Source: Zetaproteobacteria bacterium CG06_land_8_20_14_3_00_59_53
Lineage (GTDB): Bacteria; Pseudomonadota; Zetaproteobacteria; Mariprofundales; Mariprofundaceae
NCBI GenBank assembly: GCA_002779605.1
Contig: PEWE01000033.1
Span: 123,352-187,351, forward strand
Direction of reading: 5' to 3'
DNA length: 64,000 nucleotides
The notes below the pieces were generated by a model, which worked only from the letters and a program-made list of their open reading frames with translations, made no database searches and was not told the origin of the DNA. Shown piece by piece: positions 46,634-55,926 of the stretch. Position 1 is the stretch's first letter; each line of letters opens with the position of its first letter. A program made the position numbers and the translations under genes.

Positions 46634-47506
46634 TTAAAGCTCCTGCGCGTCAAGCCCGCGTATCTGCCCGGCGTGTACCGGTTTGTGATAACCCTTGCAC
46701 ATATGCATGGCGACAACGCGGCAGTATCCACGCCGTCCAAGCTCGGCCAACGTCATTGAACCACCCCAGACGCAGCCGGAATCCAGACCCAGCACATGCA
46801 TCTGATCCAGCACCAGGCCGCGTGCCGCCCAGTGCCCAAAAACGATGCGCGCATCACGTCGCCACGCAATACGATCAAAGGCAAACCACGGGCGCTCGCG
46901 CTGACTTGTAGGACCACCCACTTTGGATTTCCAATTGAACAGACCTTCGCTGGTACAGTATCGACTGCGCGTCAGAACGGCAGCGCTGAAATACTTTCGC
47001 CCCTTTCCCTTCCCGGGTTCACGTTCCGGAGTCTCGAACTTTTGCAACTTGAGCACGAAATTTTTCCAATCAGACCCGCGCAGCATCTCTTCAATCGAAG
47101 CAGCACGCCGTTTCGCCTTTTTCAGAGTCCAGTCAGGATGCAACCCGGCATGGACCATGGCCCAGCCCAGCTGCGTATCGTGATGCAGCAACGGTCTGTG
47201 CCTGAGCCAGTCAATCAGGGCATCACAATCCGGTGCTTGAAGCACCTGTGCCAGACTGTCTGAGGGATCAACACTTCCCTTTGCTGCAAGAGCAAGAAGA
47301 TGCAAGTCGTGATTACCCAGCACACAGATACAAGCATCACCAATGGATTTCAGGAAACGAAGTGTTTCCAGAGATTCCGGGCCGCGATTGACCAGATCGC
47401 CGACACACCAGAGAACATCTGATTCAGGATCGAAATGCACCTTACGGAGAACACTTTTCAGCTCTCCGAAGCATCCCTGAATGTCTCCCACCGCATAAAC
47501 AGCCAT
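46634..47506 (-). CDS. apaH: Symmetrical diadenosine tetraphosphatase ApaH
   Basis: 290 residues. Hydrolyses Ap4A to two ADP and removes nucleotide caps from RNA. Calcineurin-type metal motifs: VGDIQGCFGELKSVL, WCVGDLVNRGPESLETLRF, CVLGNHDLHLLALAAKG, and FGHWAARGLVLDQMHVLGLD. Starts divergently with nothing obvious in the 80-base gap upstream. Confidence 0.94.
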   Translation of the reverse strand: MAVYAVGDIQGCFGELKSVLRKVHFDPESDVLWCVGDLVNRGPESLETLRFLKSIGDACICVLGNHDLHLLALAAKGSVDPSDSLAQVLQAPDCDALIDWLRHRPLLHHDTQLGWAMVHAGLHPDWTLKKAKRRAASIEEMLRGSDWKNFVLKLQKFETPEREPGKGKGRKYFSAAVLTRSRYCTSEGLFNWKSKVGGPTSQRERPWFAFDRIAWRRDARIVFGHWAARGLVLDQMHVLGLDSGCVWGGSMTLAELGRRGYCRVVAMHMCKGYHKPVHAGQIRGLDAQEL

Positions 47507-47588
47507 GCATGAAGACTAGCGATCAATGGCGGGAAAAGAACAGCTGATCAGAGCCGCTTACGAGGTTCCGGAGAAGACACAATAAGTC

Positions 47589-48662
47589 TCAACTGATCCG
47601 TTTGGGACCGAAATGACGAAAGCCGCGAAGCAGCTCCAGATAGATAACCTTCATCGAGAAAATCACAGGTACAGCAAAAATCAGCCCGATAAATCCATAA
47701 TAATAACCAGCCAGCATGACGCCGATCATCACGGTAAGCGGATGCAGACTTGCCGACCTTGCGACCACATTCGGGGTCAGGTAAATGTTGTCGATAATTT
47801 GTGCCACGAACACCACCACCAAGGCAAGTACTATGGAGATGAAATCAGGCTGATCGGAAAGCAGTACGACGACAACGGGTGGAATCTTGGCCAATGATAT
47901 ACCGAAGAACGGAATCAAATTGAGTAATCCGACCAGCAGGCCCAGGACCGGTGCGTATTCGATATCCGCAAGCCAGAAGCCTGCTGTGCAGATCAATGAC
48001 ATCGAAATCGCCTGAATGAAAATACCCCGCGCGTAGTTCTGTAACTGACCCGTCGCAACGTTGTAGACCATCCAGCCAAGTTCGAAGTAACGATTTGGAA
48101 GCGCCTGCATCATATCGCTGCGCAGCATGCGGTAATCCTTAAGCAGGAAGAATGTCACCAGAGGCACCAGCAGAAGCGAGAATGCCACCTCGCTGAAATA
48201 CGAACGCACGGCAATACTCGTTGCATCCGCCTTGGCACTCAGGCTCTGCACTGCATTCACCGCCACGACCTGAGGATCGAATCCGGTTCCCAGATGTGCC
48301 CGTGACCATGTATCAATCTGTACGCATAAGGCCAGTATCCGATTATCGAGTTGAGATGCGCGTGCCGAGAAATGTTCGAACTGCTGACTGACGGTAGGAT
48401 ATAGCAATGCTGTCAGTGCGATCATCAGCACAACCACAACCACCATGACAATAGAAACAGCCGCTCCCTTGCCGACATCCCTTCGCTCGAGATTATCGAC
48501 CGTCGGTGAAAGCGCGGCATAAAACATTGCCGATAACCCTAGTGTGAACAAAATCGGCGATGCTACAAAAACAAAAAGCCAGATCACGGCCAGAATAAGC
48601 GTAAACACTATTCCGGCCAACGATGCCGGATGCATGATCAGATCTGAGAGCAGGCTTTTCAT
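47589..48662 (-). CDS. AI-2E family permease
   Basis: 357 residues with about eight membrane segments (MHPASLAGIVFTLILAVIWL; LGLSAMFYAALSPTVDNLER; GAAVSIVMVVVVVLMIALTA; TVMIGVMLAGYYYGFIGLIF). The PVLGLLVGLLNLIPFFGISL loop is the family signature. Members include the AI-2 exporter TqsA and sodium/proton antiporters; substrate unknown. The start at 48662 (MKSLLSD) overlaps the stop of the cyclic-nucleotide-binding gene (ATGA), so the two are translationally coupled. Confidence 0.85.
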   Translation of the reverse strand: MKSLLSDLIMHPASLAGIVFTLILAVIWLFVFVASPILFTLGLSAMFYAALSPTVDNLERRDVGKGAAVSIVMVVVVVLMIALTALLYPTVSQQFEHFSARASQLDNRILALCVQIDTWSRAHLGTGFDPQVVAVNAVQSLSAKADATSIAVRSYFSEVAFSLLLVPLVTFFLLKDYRMLRSDMMQALPNRYFELGWMVYNVATGQLQNYARGIFIQAISMSLICTAGFWLADIEYAPVLGLLVGLLNLIPFFGISLAKIPPVVVVLLSDQPDFISIVLALVVVFVAQIIDNIYLTPNVVARSASLHPLTVMIGVMLAGYYYGFIGLIFAVPVIFSMKVIYLELLRGFRHFGPKRIS

Positions 48663-49150
48663 CGATCCTGCTGACGTGAGATCAGCTTGTTCTTCTCCAT
48701 CAGACGCTGTGCCAGCATCTTGGACAGGTTCTGCAATAAGCGGGCGGCTTCTTTCGGCATGATCGCAAGCCATTCCTGCAAGTCCGAACGAAGGAAAAAC
48801 ACCAGTTCACAGTCTTCTATAGCCACAATATCAGCGGTTCGGGGTAAATCAGCAGCCAACGCCACCTCGCCAAAAAGATCGCCCCGATGCATACGCTGAA
48901 TTTCAGCTCCGTTGATGCGCACTGCGACTTCACCCGACAACACCAGCACCGCTCCGGCACCTGAATTGCCCATATCGAGTATCGGCTCGCCCACACGGTA
49001 GCTACGCGGATGCATGCGCGTCACAAGCCAGCGAATAGATTTGCGGTTCACCTTATCGAATAGAGTATTCTTCTCGCAAAGAGAACATGCATCCTCGACC
49101 CACCCAACCTTAGGACGGAACAGGCGCATCCATATGGCTTCGCTAGACAT
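48659..49150 (-). CDS. Cyclic-nucleotide-binding-domain protein
   Basis: 163 residues, mostly one cNMP-binding beta roll: AVLVLSGEVAVRINGAEIQR, HRGDLFGEVALAADLPRTAD with the FGE phosphate-binding cassette, and DCELVFFLRSDLQEWLAIMP. The arginine expected at the end of the cassette (RTAD) is present, so binding is plausible. No helix-turn-helix follows, so it is not a CRP-like activator. The coupled permease downstream is the likely target. Confidence 0.82.
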   Translation of the reverse strand: MSSEAIWMRLFRPKVGWVEDACSLCEKNTLFDKVNRKSIRWLVTRMHPRSYRVGEPILDMGNSGAGAVLVLSGEVAVRINGAEIQRMHRGDLFGEVALAADLPRTADIVAIEDCELVFFLRSDLQEWLAIMPKEAARLLQNLSKMLAQRLMEKNKLISRQQDR

Positions 49151-49272
49151 CAGCTTTCCTCACAACTTTCATTAATGGGATACTATCCACTTCCCTTCGA
49201 CAAGAAAGGTTTATGGCAGTATAGAATCACCAATCTTATCCCCCAACAAAAAAATTCAAGTCTGAGCTCTCA

Positions 49273-49674
49273 ATGGCGATATGCAAAAGCATGAAAGCCG
49301 CCCAATCTACCACGACCCCTATCAGGCCATCTGCCGGGCTTATGCTTGCAGAGCAACGCAGTTACAAACGTGCCTCTACCCGGATGCACGCGGCATTCAA
49401 ACCGCAGGGCTACGAAGCACGCGGTAGTGTAATCAGCAACATCAGTCTTGGAGGGGCGTGGCTGGAAATGATGGACAATCAGCCAGCCGTTGGAAGCGAG
49501 GGGAAGCTTCATGTCATCGTTGGGGAAATGCACCTGTACCTGATTGCAAAGGTCGTTCGTCAGACGCAACATGGCATCGGCGTTACTTTCATCGACATGG
49601 GTATTGAGACCTATGAAAATCTGAGAATTATTGTAGATCAATTGTCTCAGGAAAAAGAAAACCCTTCACCCTGA
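49273..49674 (+). CDS. PilZ-domain protein
   Basis: 133 residues. The cyclic-di-GMP motif is seen as RSYKRASTR (RxxxR-type) followed by VISNISLGGAWLEM ((D/N)xSxxG). The second half is the PilZ barrel (GKLHVIVGEMHLYLIAKVVR, GIGVTFIDM). It stands alone between the cyclic-nucleotide-binding gene and a response regulator. Cyclic-di-GMP effectors often control attachment, fitting the curli cluster further on, but a direct link is unproven. Confidence 0.78.
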   Translation: MAICKSMKAAQSTTTPIRPSAGLMLAEQRSYKRASTRMHAAFKPQGYEARGSVISNISLGGAWLEMMDNQPAVGSEGKLHVIVGEMHLYLIAKVVRQTQHGIGVTFIDMGIETYENLRIIVDQLSQEKENPSP

Positions 49675-49695
49675 CGACCTGTTTTCTTTAATACA

Positions 49696-50337
49696 CTAGG
49701 ATTTAATCAGATGAAGGCGGAGCGCTTCATGCGCTGCTTCGGACCGTGAGTGCACGCCCAGCTTGCGATAAAGGTTTTTGGCATGCGTTTGCACCGTGGC
49801 CAGCCCGCAACCTAGAACGCGGGCGGTTTCCTTGTATGTGCAACCCTTGTGAAACATCTCCAGAACAGCCCTCTCACGCTGCGTCAGGTTAAAAATAGCA
49901 ATCTCACCATCTTTTCCTTCAAGATTGTAGCAACCGCCAATATGACGTCTGACTGCATGCAATAACTCTTCAGCAACGACAGGTTTGAGAAAATAATCAT
50001 CCACATGCAAGCGAATTGCCTCAACAGCCGTTTCCGCCGAATGATCGGACGTAATGATCATCACCGCGCATTCCGGTTGTTCAACCCGAACCATATCTAC
50101 AAGATCGTAACCGGAAGCATCGTCGTCGGGATACATCAAATCAATCAGCGTCAAAGAGAATTTGGATTTATGCAATGCCTTTCTTGCGGAAGAAAGGTCG
50201 GAAGCGACAACCACCTGATAGCCCCATCTCTGTAATAATAAGGAGAGATAATTTCTTGTCAGGATATCGTCATCAACCACGAGGATATGTTCACCGTTGG
50301 CTATCACGTGATTATCCGAGTGTTCGCCCTGCATCAT
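49696..50337 (-). CDS. NarL/LuxR-family response regulator
   Basis: 213 residues. Receiver domain with HILVVDDDILTRNYLSLLLQ, the phosphorylation aspartate in SLTLIDLMYPDDDASGYDLV, and the conserved FLKPVVAEELLHAVRRHIGG lysine. The C-terminal LuxR-type helix-turn-helix is TQRERAVLEMFHKGCTYKET and AKNLYRKLGVHSRSEAAHEA. No kinase gene is adjacent. It resembles the regulator at the curli locus in its output domain. Confidence 0.9.
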   Translation of the reverse strand: MMQGEHSDNHVIANGEHILVVDDDILTRNYLSLLLQRWGYQVVVASDLSSARKALHKSKFSLTLIDLMYPDDDASGYDLVDMVRVEQPECAVMIITSDHSAETAVEAIRLHVDDYFLKPVVAEELLHAVRRHIGGCYNLEGKDGEIAIFNLTQRERAVLEMFHKGCTYKETARVLGCGLATVQTHAKNLYRKLGVHSRSEAAHEALRLHLIKS

Positions 50338-50519
50338 ACCCTCCTTTTTCAGTATTCAACGCTGTTCCCGCAATCAGCAAATTTCTCGCTTCATTCCAGC
50401 GAAGAAATAAACGTAATAAGCGCAGTATGATCAGGTCAACCCTGCGAACCAACAAAAAAGCTTGTGTTTTGATAGACCAGGACGGAGAACGACACGCAGA
50501 CCGGAAAACTTCTGCAAAA

Positions 50520-51557
50520 TCAGCGGAATATCGCCTCAATCTTCTGACGATCCGGCTGATAAATAACGCCCTTCTCGGTAATCAATCCTGTTACCAACTC
50601 AGCCGGCGTAACATCAAATGACGGATTGCGCACCGACACACCGTGAGCGGCCCACTGACAATCACGGTAACCAGTCACCTCATCGGCAGAACGCTCTTCG
50701 ATGGGAATCGCCGATCCGTCCGCAATTCCCGGATCAATGGTTGATAGCGGGCATGCCACGTAGAACGGGATGTTATGGCGGTGGGCCAGCACCGCTACCA
50801 TATAGGTGCCGATCTTGTTGGCCACATCACCGTTGGCAGCCACCCGGTCTGTTCCGACCACCACGGCATCTATTTCGCCACTGGCCATCATATAACCCGC
50901 CATATTGTCGGTAATCAGTGTCACAGGTATACCTTCCTGAACCATCTCCCAGGCTGTCAGTCGCGCCCCCTGAAGGAAAGGGCGTGTTTCATCTGCAATC
51001 ACAGATATCTTCTTGCCTGCCTCGATAGCCGAGCGGAACACGCCCAGAGCAGTTCCCCAGCCTGCCGTCGCCAGCGCACCTGCATTGCAATGTGTGAGCA
51101 CCCGCGCACCGTCCGGTAGCAATCCGGCGCCGAACGCACCCATTGCGCGGTTGATGCGGATATCCTCTGCGAAAATTTCGTGAGCCTCTTGCAGTAAGCT
51201 CCGGGCCACCTGATCCTTTGCTTTCGTCTGAATTCCATCCCATACGGCATGCATGCGCCGCAAGGCCCAGAAAAGGTTTACCGCTGTAGGCCGGCTTTGT
51301 TGGAGCACCGTGAATCCAGCCGAGATGCCGCTATAGAAATCAACTTCAGAAACATCCTGCAAACGCATAGCTTCCAGTGCCACGCCATAGGCCGCCGCAA
51401 CACCTATTGCGGGTGCGCCGCGCACCACCATGCTACGAATCCCTTCTGCCACACCTGCCGCCGAATCGTAGGCAATGTATTCAAACACAGCCGGCAGAAT
51501 GCGCTGGTCAACCATTTCCAGCCTGCCATCCACCCAACGCATGGTTTCAACTTTCAC
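50520..51557 (-). CDS. mtnA: Methylthioribose-1-phosphate isomerase (MtnA)
   Basis: 345 residues. Converts 5-methylthioribose-1-phosphate (or 5-deoxyribose-1-phosphate) to the ribulose form. The catalytic cysteine is in VLTHCNAGALATAGWGTALG and the aspartate in VVVGTDRVAANGDVANKIGT. MVVRGAPAIGVAAAYGVALE is also typical. The start is a GTG at 51557 (read as MKVETMRWVDG) with GGGAG upstream; the ORF track entry runs into apt. It lies one base after the apt stop. Confidence 0.93.
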   Translation of the reverse strand: MKVETMRWVDGRLEMVDQRILPAVFEYIAYDSAAGVAEGIRSMVVRGAPAIGVAAAYGVALEAMRLQDVSEVDFYSGISAGFTVLQQSRPTAVNLFWALRRMHAVWDGIQTKAKDQVARSLLQEAHEIFAEDIRINRAMGAFGAGLLPDGARVLTHCNAGALATAGWGTALGVFRSAIEAGKKISVIADETRPFLQGARLTAWEMVQEGIPVTLITDNMAGYMMASGEIDAVVVGTDRVAANGDVANKIGTYMVAVLAHRHNIPFYVACPLSTIDPGIADGSAIPIEERSADEVTGYRDCQWAAHGVSVRNPSFDVTPAELVTGLITEKGVIYQPDRQKIEAIFR

Positions 51558-51558
51558 C

Positions 51559-52086
51559 TTAATCTCCCTCGAATTCGCAAAGGGCGAATACTTTCTGCCC
51601 GAGTTTCTCAAGACGCGCACGGCCACCGATATCCGGCAGGTCAATGGCGAAACAGCATTCAACGATCTTTCCACCCATCTTTTCAATCAATATGCATGCT
51701 GCTTCGGCCGTACCACCGGTGGCGATAAGATCGTCAACCAACAGCACCCTATCGCCCGGGGAAATCGCATCCGTGTGGATTTCAATCCGATCCGTGCCGT
51801 ATTCAAGCTCATAATCATGACCGATGGTTTCGGCAGGTAACTTGCCCTTCTTGCGTACCGGTATAAAACCTTTACCCATGGCATAGGCCAGTGGCGCACC
51901 AAGGATGAAACCACGAGCCTCGATACCCGCTATTTTATCGATTTCCACATCCTGATAACGGCGAAGCAGCTCATCAATGGTGAGGCGAAGTCCGACAGGG
52001 TCCTTGAGCAACGTGGTGATGTCGCGGAACATGATCCCCGGTTTCGGGTAGTGCGGAACGGTACGGACTCTGGATTTGATTGGCAT
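51559..52086 (-). CDS. apt: Adenine phosphoribosyltransferase
   Basis: 175 residues. Salvages free adenine to AMP. The PRPP-binding motif is [40 protein letters not shown] and [20 protein letters not shown] are family landmarks. Adenine is the base released by MtnP encoded next door, so the gene fits the pathway. Confidence 0.95.
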   Translation of the reverse strand: MPIKSRVRTVPHYPKPGIMFRDITTLLKDPVGLRLTIDELLRRYQDVEIDKIAGIEARGFILGAPLAYAMGKGFIPVRKKGKLPAETIGHDYELEYGTDRIEIHTDAISPGDRVLLVDDLIATGGTAEAACILIEKMGGKIVECCFAIDLPDIGGRARLEKLGQKVFALCEFEGD

Positions 52087-52108
52087 GTTGGCTCCTACGG
52101 TAGATTGG

Positions 52109-52993
52109 TTATCGGTTTAGTATGCGACCGGCTACGGCTTCCAGCTTCCGGAGCAGGTCCGGGGAACGCGCTTCCGCTGACGTGATCAACGCATGCTCCA
52201 GCGCGCTACGGCAGGAGCAGCTTGCTGCGTGTAAGTCAGAAGCAAGTTTTGGCACGACATGTCTCACCAGACTTTTAGCCTTATCCGCATTGGCGACCAG
52301 CACCTTGATAATCTGTTCCACTGTCACATTGTCATGATGCGGGTGCCAACAATCGTAATCGGTCACCATAGCAATAGTGGCATAACAAAGTTCAGCCTCG
52401 CGAGCGAGCTTAGCTTCGGGCATATTGGTCATGCCGATCACATCACACCCCCAAGCCCGGTACAACTCGGATTCCGCCAGCGTGGAAAACTGAGGACCCT
52501 CCATGACGAGATATGTACCGCCGCGCAATGCCTCGATGCCGGCCTCCTTGGCTGCAGCTTCGATGTGGTCGCCCAGGCGCGTACATACAGGGTGCGCCAT
52601 CGAAACATGCCCTACCAGGCCTGCGCCGAAGAACGATTTATTGCGCGCAAACGTGCGATCAACGAACTGGTCAACGATCACGAACATTCCCGGCCTGAGA
52701 TGCTCTCGCAGCGACCCGACCGCGCTCACAGAGACCACATCGGTAACACCGGCACGTTTCAACGCATCAATGTTGGCGTGGAAATTGATCTCGGAAGGAG
52801 GGATTTTATGCCCCCGTCCGTGGCGTGGCAGAAAAACGAGCTGCTGCCCGTCCAACTCACCGAACAGCAGTTCGTCCGAAGCGTTACCGAATGGCGAGGC
52901 GATTCTCTCCCATCGCTTGTTCTCCAAACCGTCGATATCGTAAACACCGCTGCCGCCGATAATGCCGAACACCGGCTTGCCTGTATTGCTCAT
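52109..52993 (-). CDS. mtnP: Methylthioadenosine phosphorylase (MtnP)
   Basis: 294 residues. Cleaves methylthioadenosine (often also 5'-deoxyadenosine) with phosphate to adenine and the sugar-1-phosphate. Motifs: [80 protein letters not shown] and [20 protein letters not shown]. The start at 52993 (MSNTGKPV) follows GGGAG and trims an unrelated head from the ORF track. Second gene of the cluster on the minus strand. Confidence 0.93.
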   Translation of the reverse strand: MSNTGKPVFGIIGGSGVYDIDGLENKRWERIASPFGNASDELLFGELDGQQLVFLPRHGRGHKIPPSEINFHANIDALKRAGVTDVVSVSAVGSLREHLRPGMFVIVDQFVDRTFARNKSFFGAGLVGHVSMAHPVCTRLGDHIEAAAKEAGIEALRGGTYLVMEGPQFSTLAESELYRAWGCDVIGMTNMPEAKLAREAELCYATIAMVTDYDCWHPHHDNVTVEQIIKVLVANADKAKSLVRHVVPKLASDLHAASCSCRSALEHALITSAEARSPDLLRKLEAVAGRILNR

Positions 52994-53022
52994 GAATTCT
53001 CCCTGATTTTTTCTGCTATTCT

Positions 53023-54999
53023 TTAAATCACCCGGTCGTTGCCGCCATCCACAGGCAGCCATGCACCCGTGGTCTTGGCAAACAGCGGACCGCACATTTC
53101 AGCCATCAATTCAGCCACATCGTGACTGGTCACTTCAGTTTTCAACACATTATTGGTCTTATATTCCTGCACACTCAAACCATAATGCTTGGCACGCGCG
53201 GCCAGCACGTCCTCGGTCCACAGTCCGGTATCGAACACGGCATTGGGGTGCAGTGAATTGATGCGGATATTATCCGCACCCCATTCGAGTGCGGCGACAC
53301 GCGCCAACTGATTGAGCCCTGCCTTTGACGCGGAATAGGCAGCCGCCCCAGGCCCCGGAGCCGGAACGTTCTTCGAACCGATGACGACGACACGCCCGCC
53401 ACGTGGCGCAAGTTTGAGAAACGGATGGCATTCGCGCATCAGCATAAGATTGGCATCCAGATTAATGTGCATCACCTTCTGCCATTCCCCGGTATTGAGC
53501 GCCTCGATACGGCAACCACCCGGAAAGATACCCGCGTTCAGCACCAGCATATCCAGGCCGCCGAACCTCTCGACCGACTGATCCAAAGCATTGGTAAACT
53601 GTTCTTCGGATGTCAGATCACACTGAATACCAAGGAAATTCAGTCCCTGCTTCATACTCACAACAGATGCATCCAGATCGAGCGCAATCACTGCCGCACC
53701 GCGCGCCAGCAACGACTCGACACATGCCTTGCCAATCCCTGAGGCTGCACCGGTAACCAATGCCACTTCGCCCGCAAACTGCGGCGCTTTGCCGCCCTTC
53801 CGCAGCTTTGCCTGCTCAAGGTCCCAATATTCGACATCAAAGATATCTTTTGCCGGCAGAGCCTGATATCCGCCAAGGGCCGTGGCACGCAGAATGATGT
53901 CCATGGTGTGATCGTAAATATCAGCCACGATATCCGCATCCTTGGCGGTCTTGCCTATCGCACATAATCCAAGTTCCGCATCCAGCACCACGCGGGGAGC
54001 AGGATCCAGCATGGACTTGCGTTCGCCGGCCTGTGGTTCAAGCGCATCGAAATAGGCACGGTACTGCTCTGCATAGGTATCGACATCCCTCCCCAGCATG
54101 GGAAGACGCTTGGTTCGTATCACATGATCCGGGGTGGCCGGCCCCTGCTGAGCAATCACCGCGATATCCGGGCGGCGGGCAAACGACAGTGTCCTGTCGT
54201 TTGCATGCCGGGACACAATAACCGGGAACCCGCAGACCTTCGACACATTGGCACGCAAGGCCGCCATGGCTCGGGATATGTCGTTGCCGGTAGGGACAAG
54301 TTGCTCTTCTGGGGGGAATTCCCATGCGCCATGCTGCTTGAGATACGCCTCGGCGCGCCCCACCAGCGAGATCATGCGCTCGTACGATTCCTTCGCACTC
54401 TGTCCGAACGAGAAAATGCCATGATTGAGTAACACCATACCGATGGTGTTCGATCCAGACTCGGCGGCAAAGCGCTCTGCGCACAACCTAGCCAAGTCGA
54501 ATCCGGGCATTACATAGGGAATCACCACCAGCGTATCGCCGAATATCTCCCGGATAGTCGCCTCGCCGTCGACAGTATTGGTGATGGAAACGATGGCATC
54601 CGCATGGGTATGGTCAACATACGGATAGGGAAGAATGGCATGCAATATAGCCTCAACCGAGGGCACAGGGGCAGAAGCACGTGTCTGGTGCGTCACCAAC
54701 TGATTGACCATCTCCGGATCCGACAGGGAAGGAAGCTTCGCCAGTCTCTGCAAATACTGCAACTGCACAGGCGCAAACCCTCCTGTCTCGATGGTTTCCA
54801 GATCCCAACCGCTTCCCTTGACGTAAAGAAGCTGCTCTTCCTCACCGAAGATATTCTTTTCACTGATTTTTACCGAGGTATTACCCCCTCCATGCAGCAC
54901 CAGCGTCTTGTCCCGTCCGAGCAGGCGTGAGCTATAGACGCGCCTCTCCAGTTCATCTTTACATGCTGCCGCAGCAGCATCTTCCCAATAGCTATGCAC
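53023..54999 (-). CDS. Class II aldolase fused to a short-chain dehydrogenase
   Basis: 658 residues. The N-terminal half is a class II (AraD/FucA-type) aldolase: LHGGGNTSVKISEKNIFGEE, zinc histidines in YPYVDHTHADAIVSITNTV and VLLNHGIFSFGQSAKESYER. The C-terminal half is a short-chain dehydrogenase: VTGAASGIGKACVESLLARG, LVLNAGIFPGG and AYSASKAGLNQLARVAALEW with Tyr and Lys. This layout is shared with the RhaEW-type rhamnulose-1-phosphate aldolase/lactaldehyde dehydrogenase. The neighbours mtnP, apt and mtnA point instead to 5-deoxy- or methylthio-ribulose-1-phosphate as substrate. I prefer GTG 54999 with GGAG upstream; TTG 55029 is the alternative. Confidence 0.82.
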   Translation of the reverse strand: MHSYWEDAAAAACKDELERRVYSSRLLGRDKTLVLHGGGNTSVKISEKNIFGEEEQLLYVKGSGWDLETIETGGFAPVQLQYLQRLAKLPSLSDPEMVNQLVTHQTRASAPVPSVEAILHAILPYPYVDHTHADAIVSITNTVDGEATIREIFGDTLVVIPYVMPGFDLARLCAERFAAESGSNTIGMVLLNHGIFSFGQSAKESYERMISLVGRAEAYLKQHGAWEFPPEEQLVPTGNDISRAMAALRANVSKVCGFPVIVSRHANDRTLSFARRPDIAVIAQQGPATPDHVIRTKRLPMLGRDVDTYAEQYRAYFDALEPQAGERKSMLDPAPRVVLDAELGLCAIGKTAKDADIVADIYDHTMDIILRATALGGYQALPAKDIFDVEYWDLEQAKLRKGGKAPQFAGEVALVTGAASGIGKACVESLLARGAAVIALDLDASVVSMKQGLNFLGIQCDLTSEEQFTNALDQSVERFGGLDMLVLNAGIFPGGCRIEALNTGEWQKVMHINLDANLMLMRECHPFLKLAPRGGRVVVIGSKNVPAPGPGAAAYSASKAGLNQLARVAALEWGADNIRINSLHPNAVFDTGLWTEDVLAARAKHYGLSVQEYKTNNVLKTEVTSHDVAELMAEMCGPLFAKTTGAWLPVDGGNDRVI

Positions 55000-55230
55000 G
55001 TTGAACACTCCACAACCATAAAGTCTCAAGAAAGCAATTCATACCTTGAGCCGCCACGTGAACGCTTGCTCTGCTGAACTGTTGCCATTCAATACCAAAG
55101 TTTGATAAGCATTCAGAAAAGTGGAACGTCGCCGTGCAGATAACGGCTGCAAGACTACCATGCTCGATATGGATGTTGAAGGATGGCAACCATGGTTGCA
55201 TGGCTCATGAGGCTGGCTCACAGGTGCAAC

Positions 55231-55262
55231 AGAAAAGGGCCCAGCATTTCTGCTGGACCCTT
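55231..55262 (-). terminator. Terminator after tRNA-Arg
   Basis: Arms AAGGGTCCAGCA / TGCTGGGCCCTT (one mismatch) around a 4-base loop, followed on the minus strand by TTCTGTTG. It lies about nine bases beyond the tRNA 3' end. Confidence 0.75.
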
Positions 55263-55270
55263 GACTTAAC

Positions 55271-55347
55271 TGGCGCGCCCGGAGCGATTCGAACGCCCGA
55301 CCCTCAGATTCGTAGTCTGATGCTCTATCCAGCTGAGCTACGGGCGC
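55271..55347 (-). tRNA. tRNA-Arg (anticodon ACG)
   Basis: 77 bases with encoded CCA. Acceptor arms GCGCCCG / CGGGCGC pair fully, D arm AGCTCAGCTGGATAGAGC, anticodon loop CTACGAA, T arm with GTTCGAATC. The anticodon ACG reads CGN arginine codons after deamination to inosine. Confidence 0.95.
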
Positions 55348-55895
55348 GTGCCTGTTATGCTTTCGGAAATATCGCTGTCCGTCTGAATCTCCGGCGGAGT
55401 GATCACCACTCCATGCAACGACACCTTCCAGTTTGCCATATCAGGCCCGAACAGCTCGGGGAACTCCTGATACAACCATCCGCGGTACACCTGCCGACCC
55501 TGTCGGCTGATTTCCACGAACGCGGCGGGATTATGCACATTTTTATCCTCAATGTAAGTCCCGGACTTCATGCGCAATCCCTCGGCCAGGCCGAGGAGGC
55601 GAAAGTGCATATCCTGAAACACCACTTCCTGCCCGCTTTCAAGGCCCACATTGAATAAACGGGCCTTATCCTTCTGCAACAGCACCAATTCGGCGCTGCC
55701 TGTTACCTGCTCCGCCCAATCCGGCAGCGGCTGGTCAGCCTGTGCACCATGCGGATCATCCGGTGCTGCAAGCGGTAGCTGCCAGTCGATCTGCGTGGTC
55801 TTCTCGTTATCACACCCGTTCAGAAACAAGGGCATGGCAACAACAAGCACGACGGACAACAGGTGTCTGACTCGAACAGGCCTCACTGCAAACAC
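55338..55895 (-). CDS. Lipoprotein with DUF2155-like domain, overlapping tRNA-Arg
   Basis: 185 residues. The lipoprotein signal RHLLSVVLVVAMPLFLNGCD has its lipobox cysteine. The second half (ARLFNVGLESGQEVVFQDMH; VEISRQGRQVYRGWLYQEFP) resembles DUF2155 proteins, which are small exported beta proteins. The ORF track start lies inside the upstream tRNA-Ser and is wrong; GTG 55895 or GTG 55886 are candidates, each with a purine-rich site upstream. The last three codons and stop (ending ACGGGCGCG region) lie within the 5' end of the tRNA-Arg gene, a ten-base overlap. Confidence 0.65.
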   Translation of the reverse strand: MFAVRPVRVRHLLSVVLVVAMPLFLNGCDNEKTTQIDWQLPLAAPDDPHGAQADQPLPDWAEQVTGSAELVLLQKDKARLFNVGLESGQEVVFQDMHFRLLGLAEGLRMKSGTYIEDKNVHNPAAFVEISRQGRQVYRGWLYQEFPELFGPDMANWKVSLHGVVITPPEIQTDSDISESITGTRP

Positions 55896-55926
55896 TTCCT
55901 GAAGGCCTCTGAACGAACCATTGAAC

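Noticed and set aside
55134-55658. 174-residue plus-strand ORF with GAIRTPDPQIRSLMLYPAEL
   Set aside because: This peptide is the well-known mistranslation of a tRNA gene read antisense, here tRNA-Arg.
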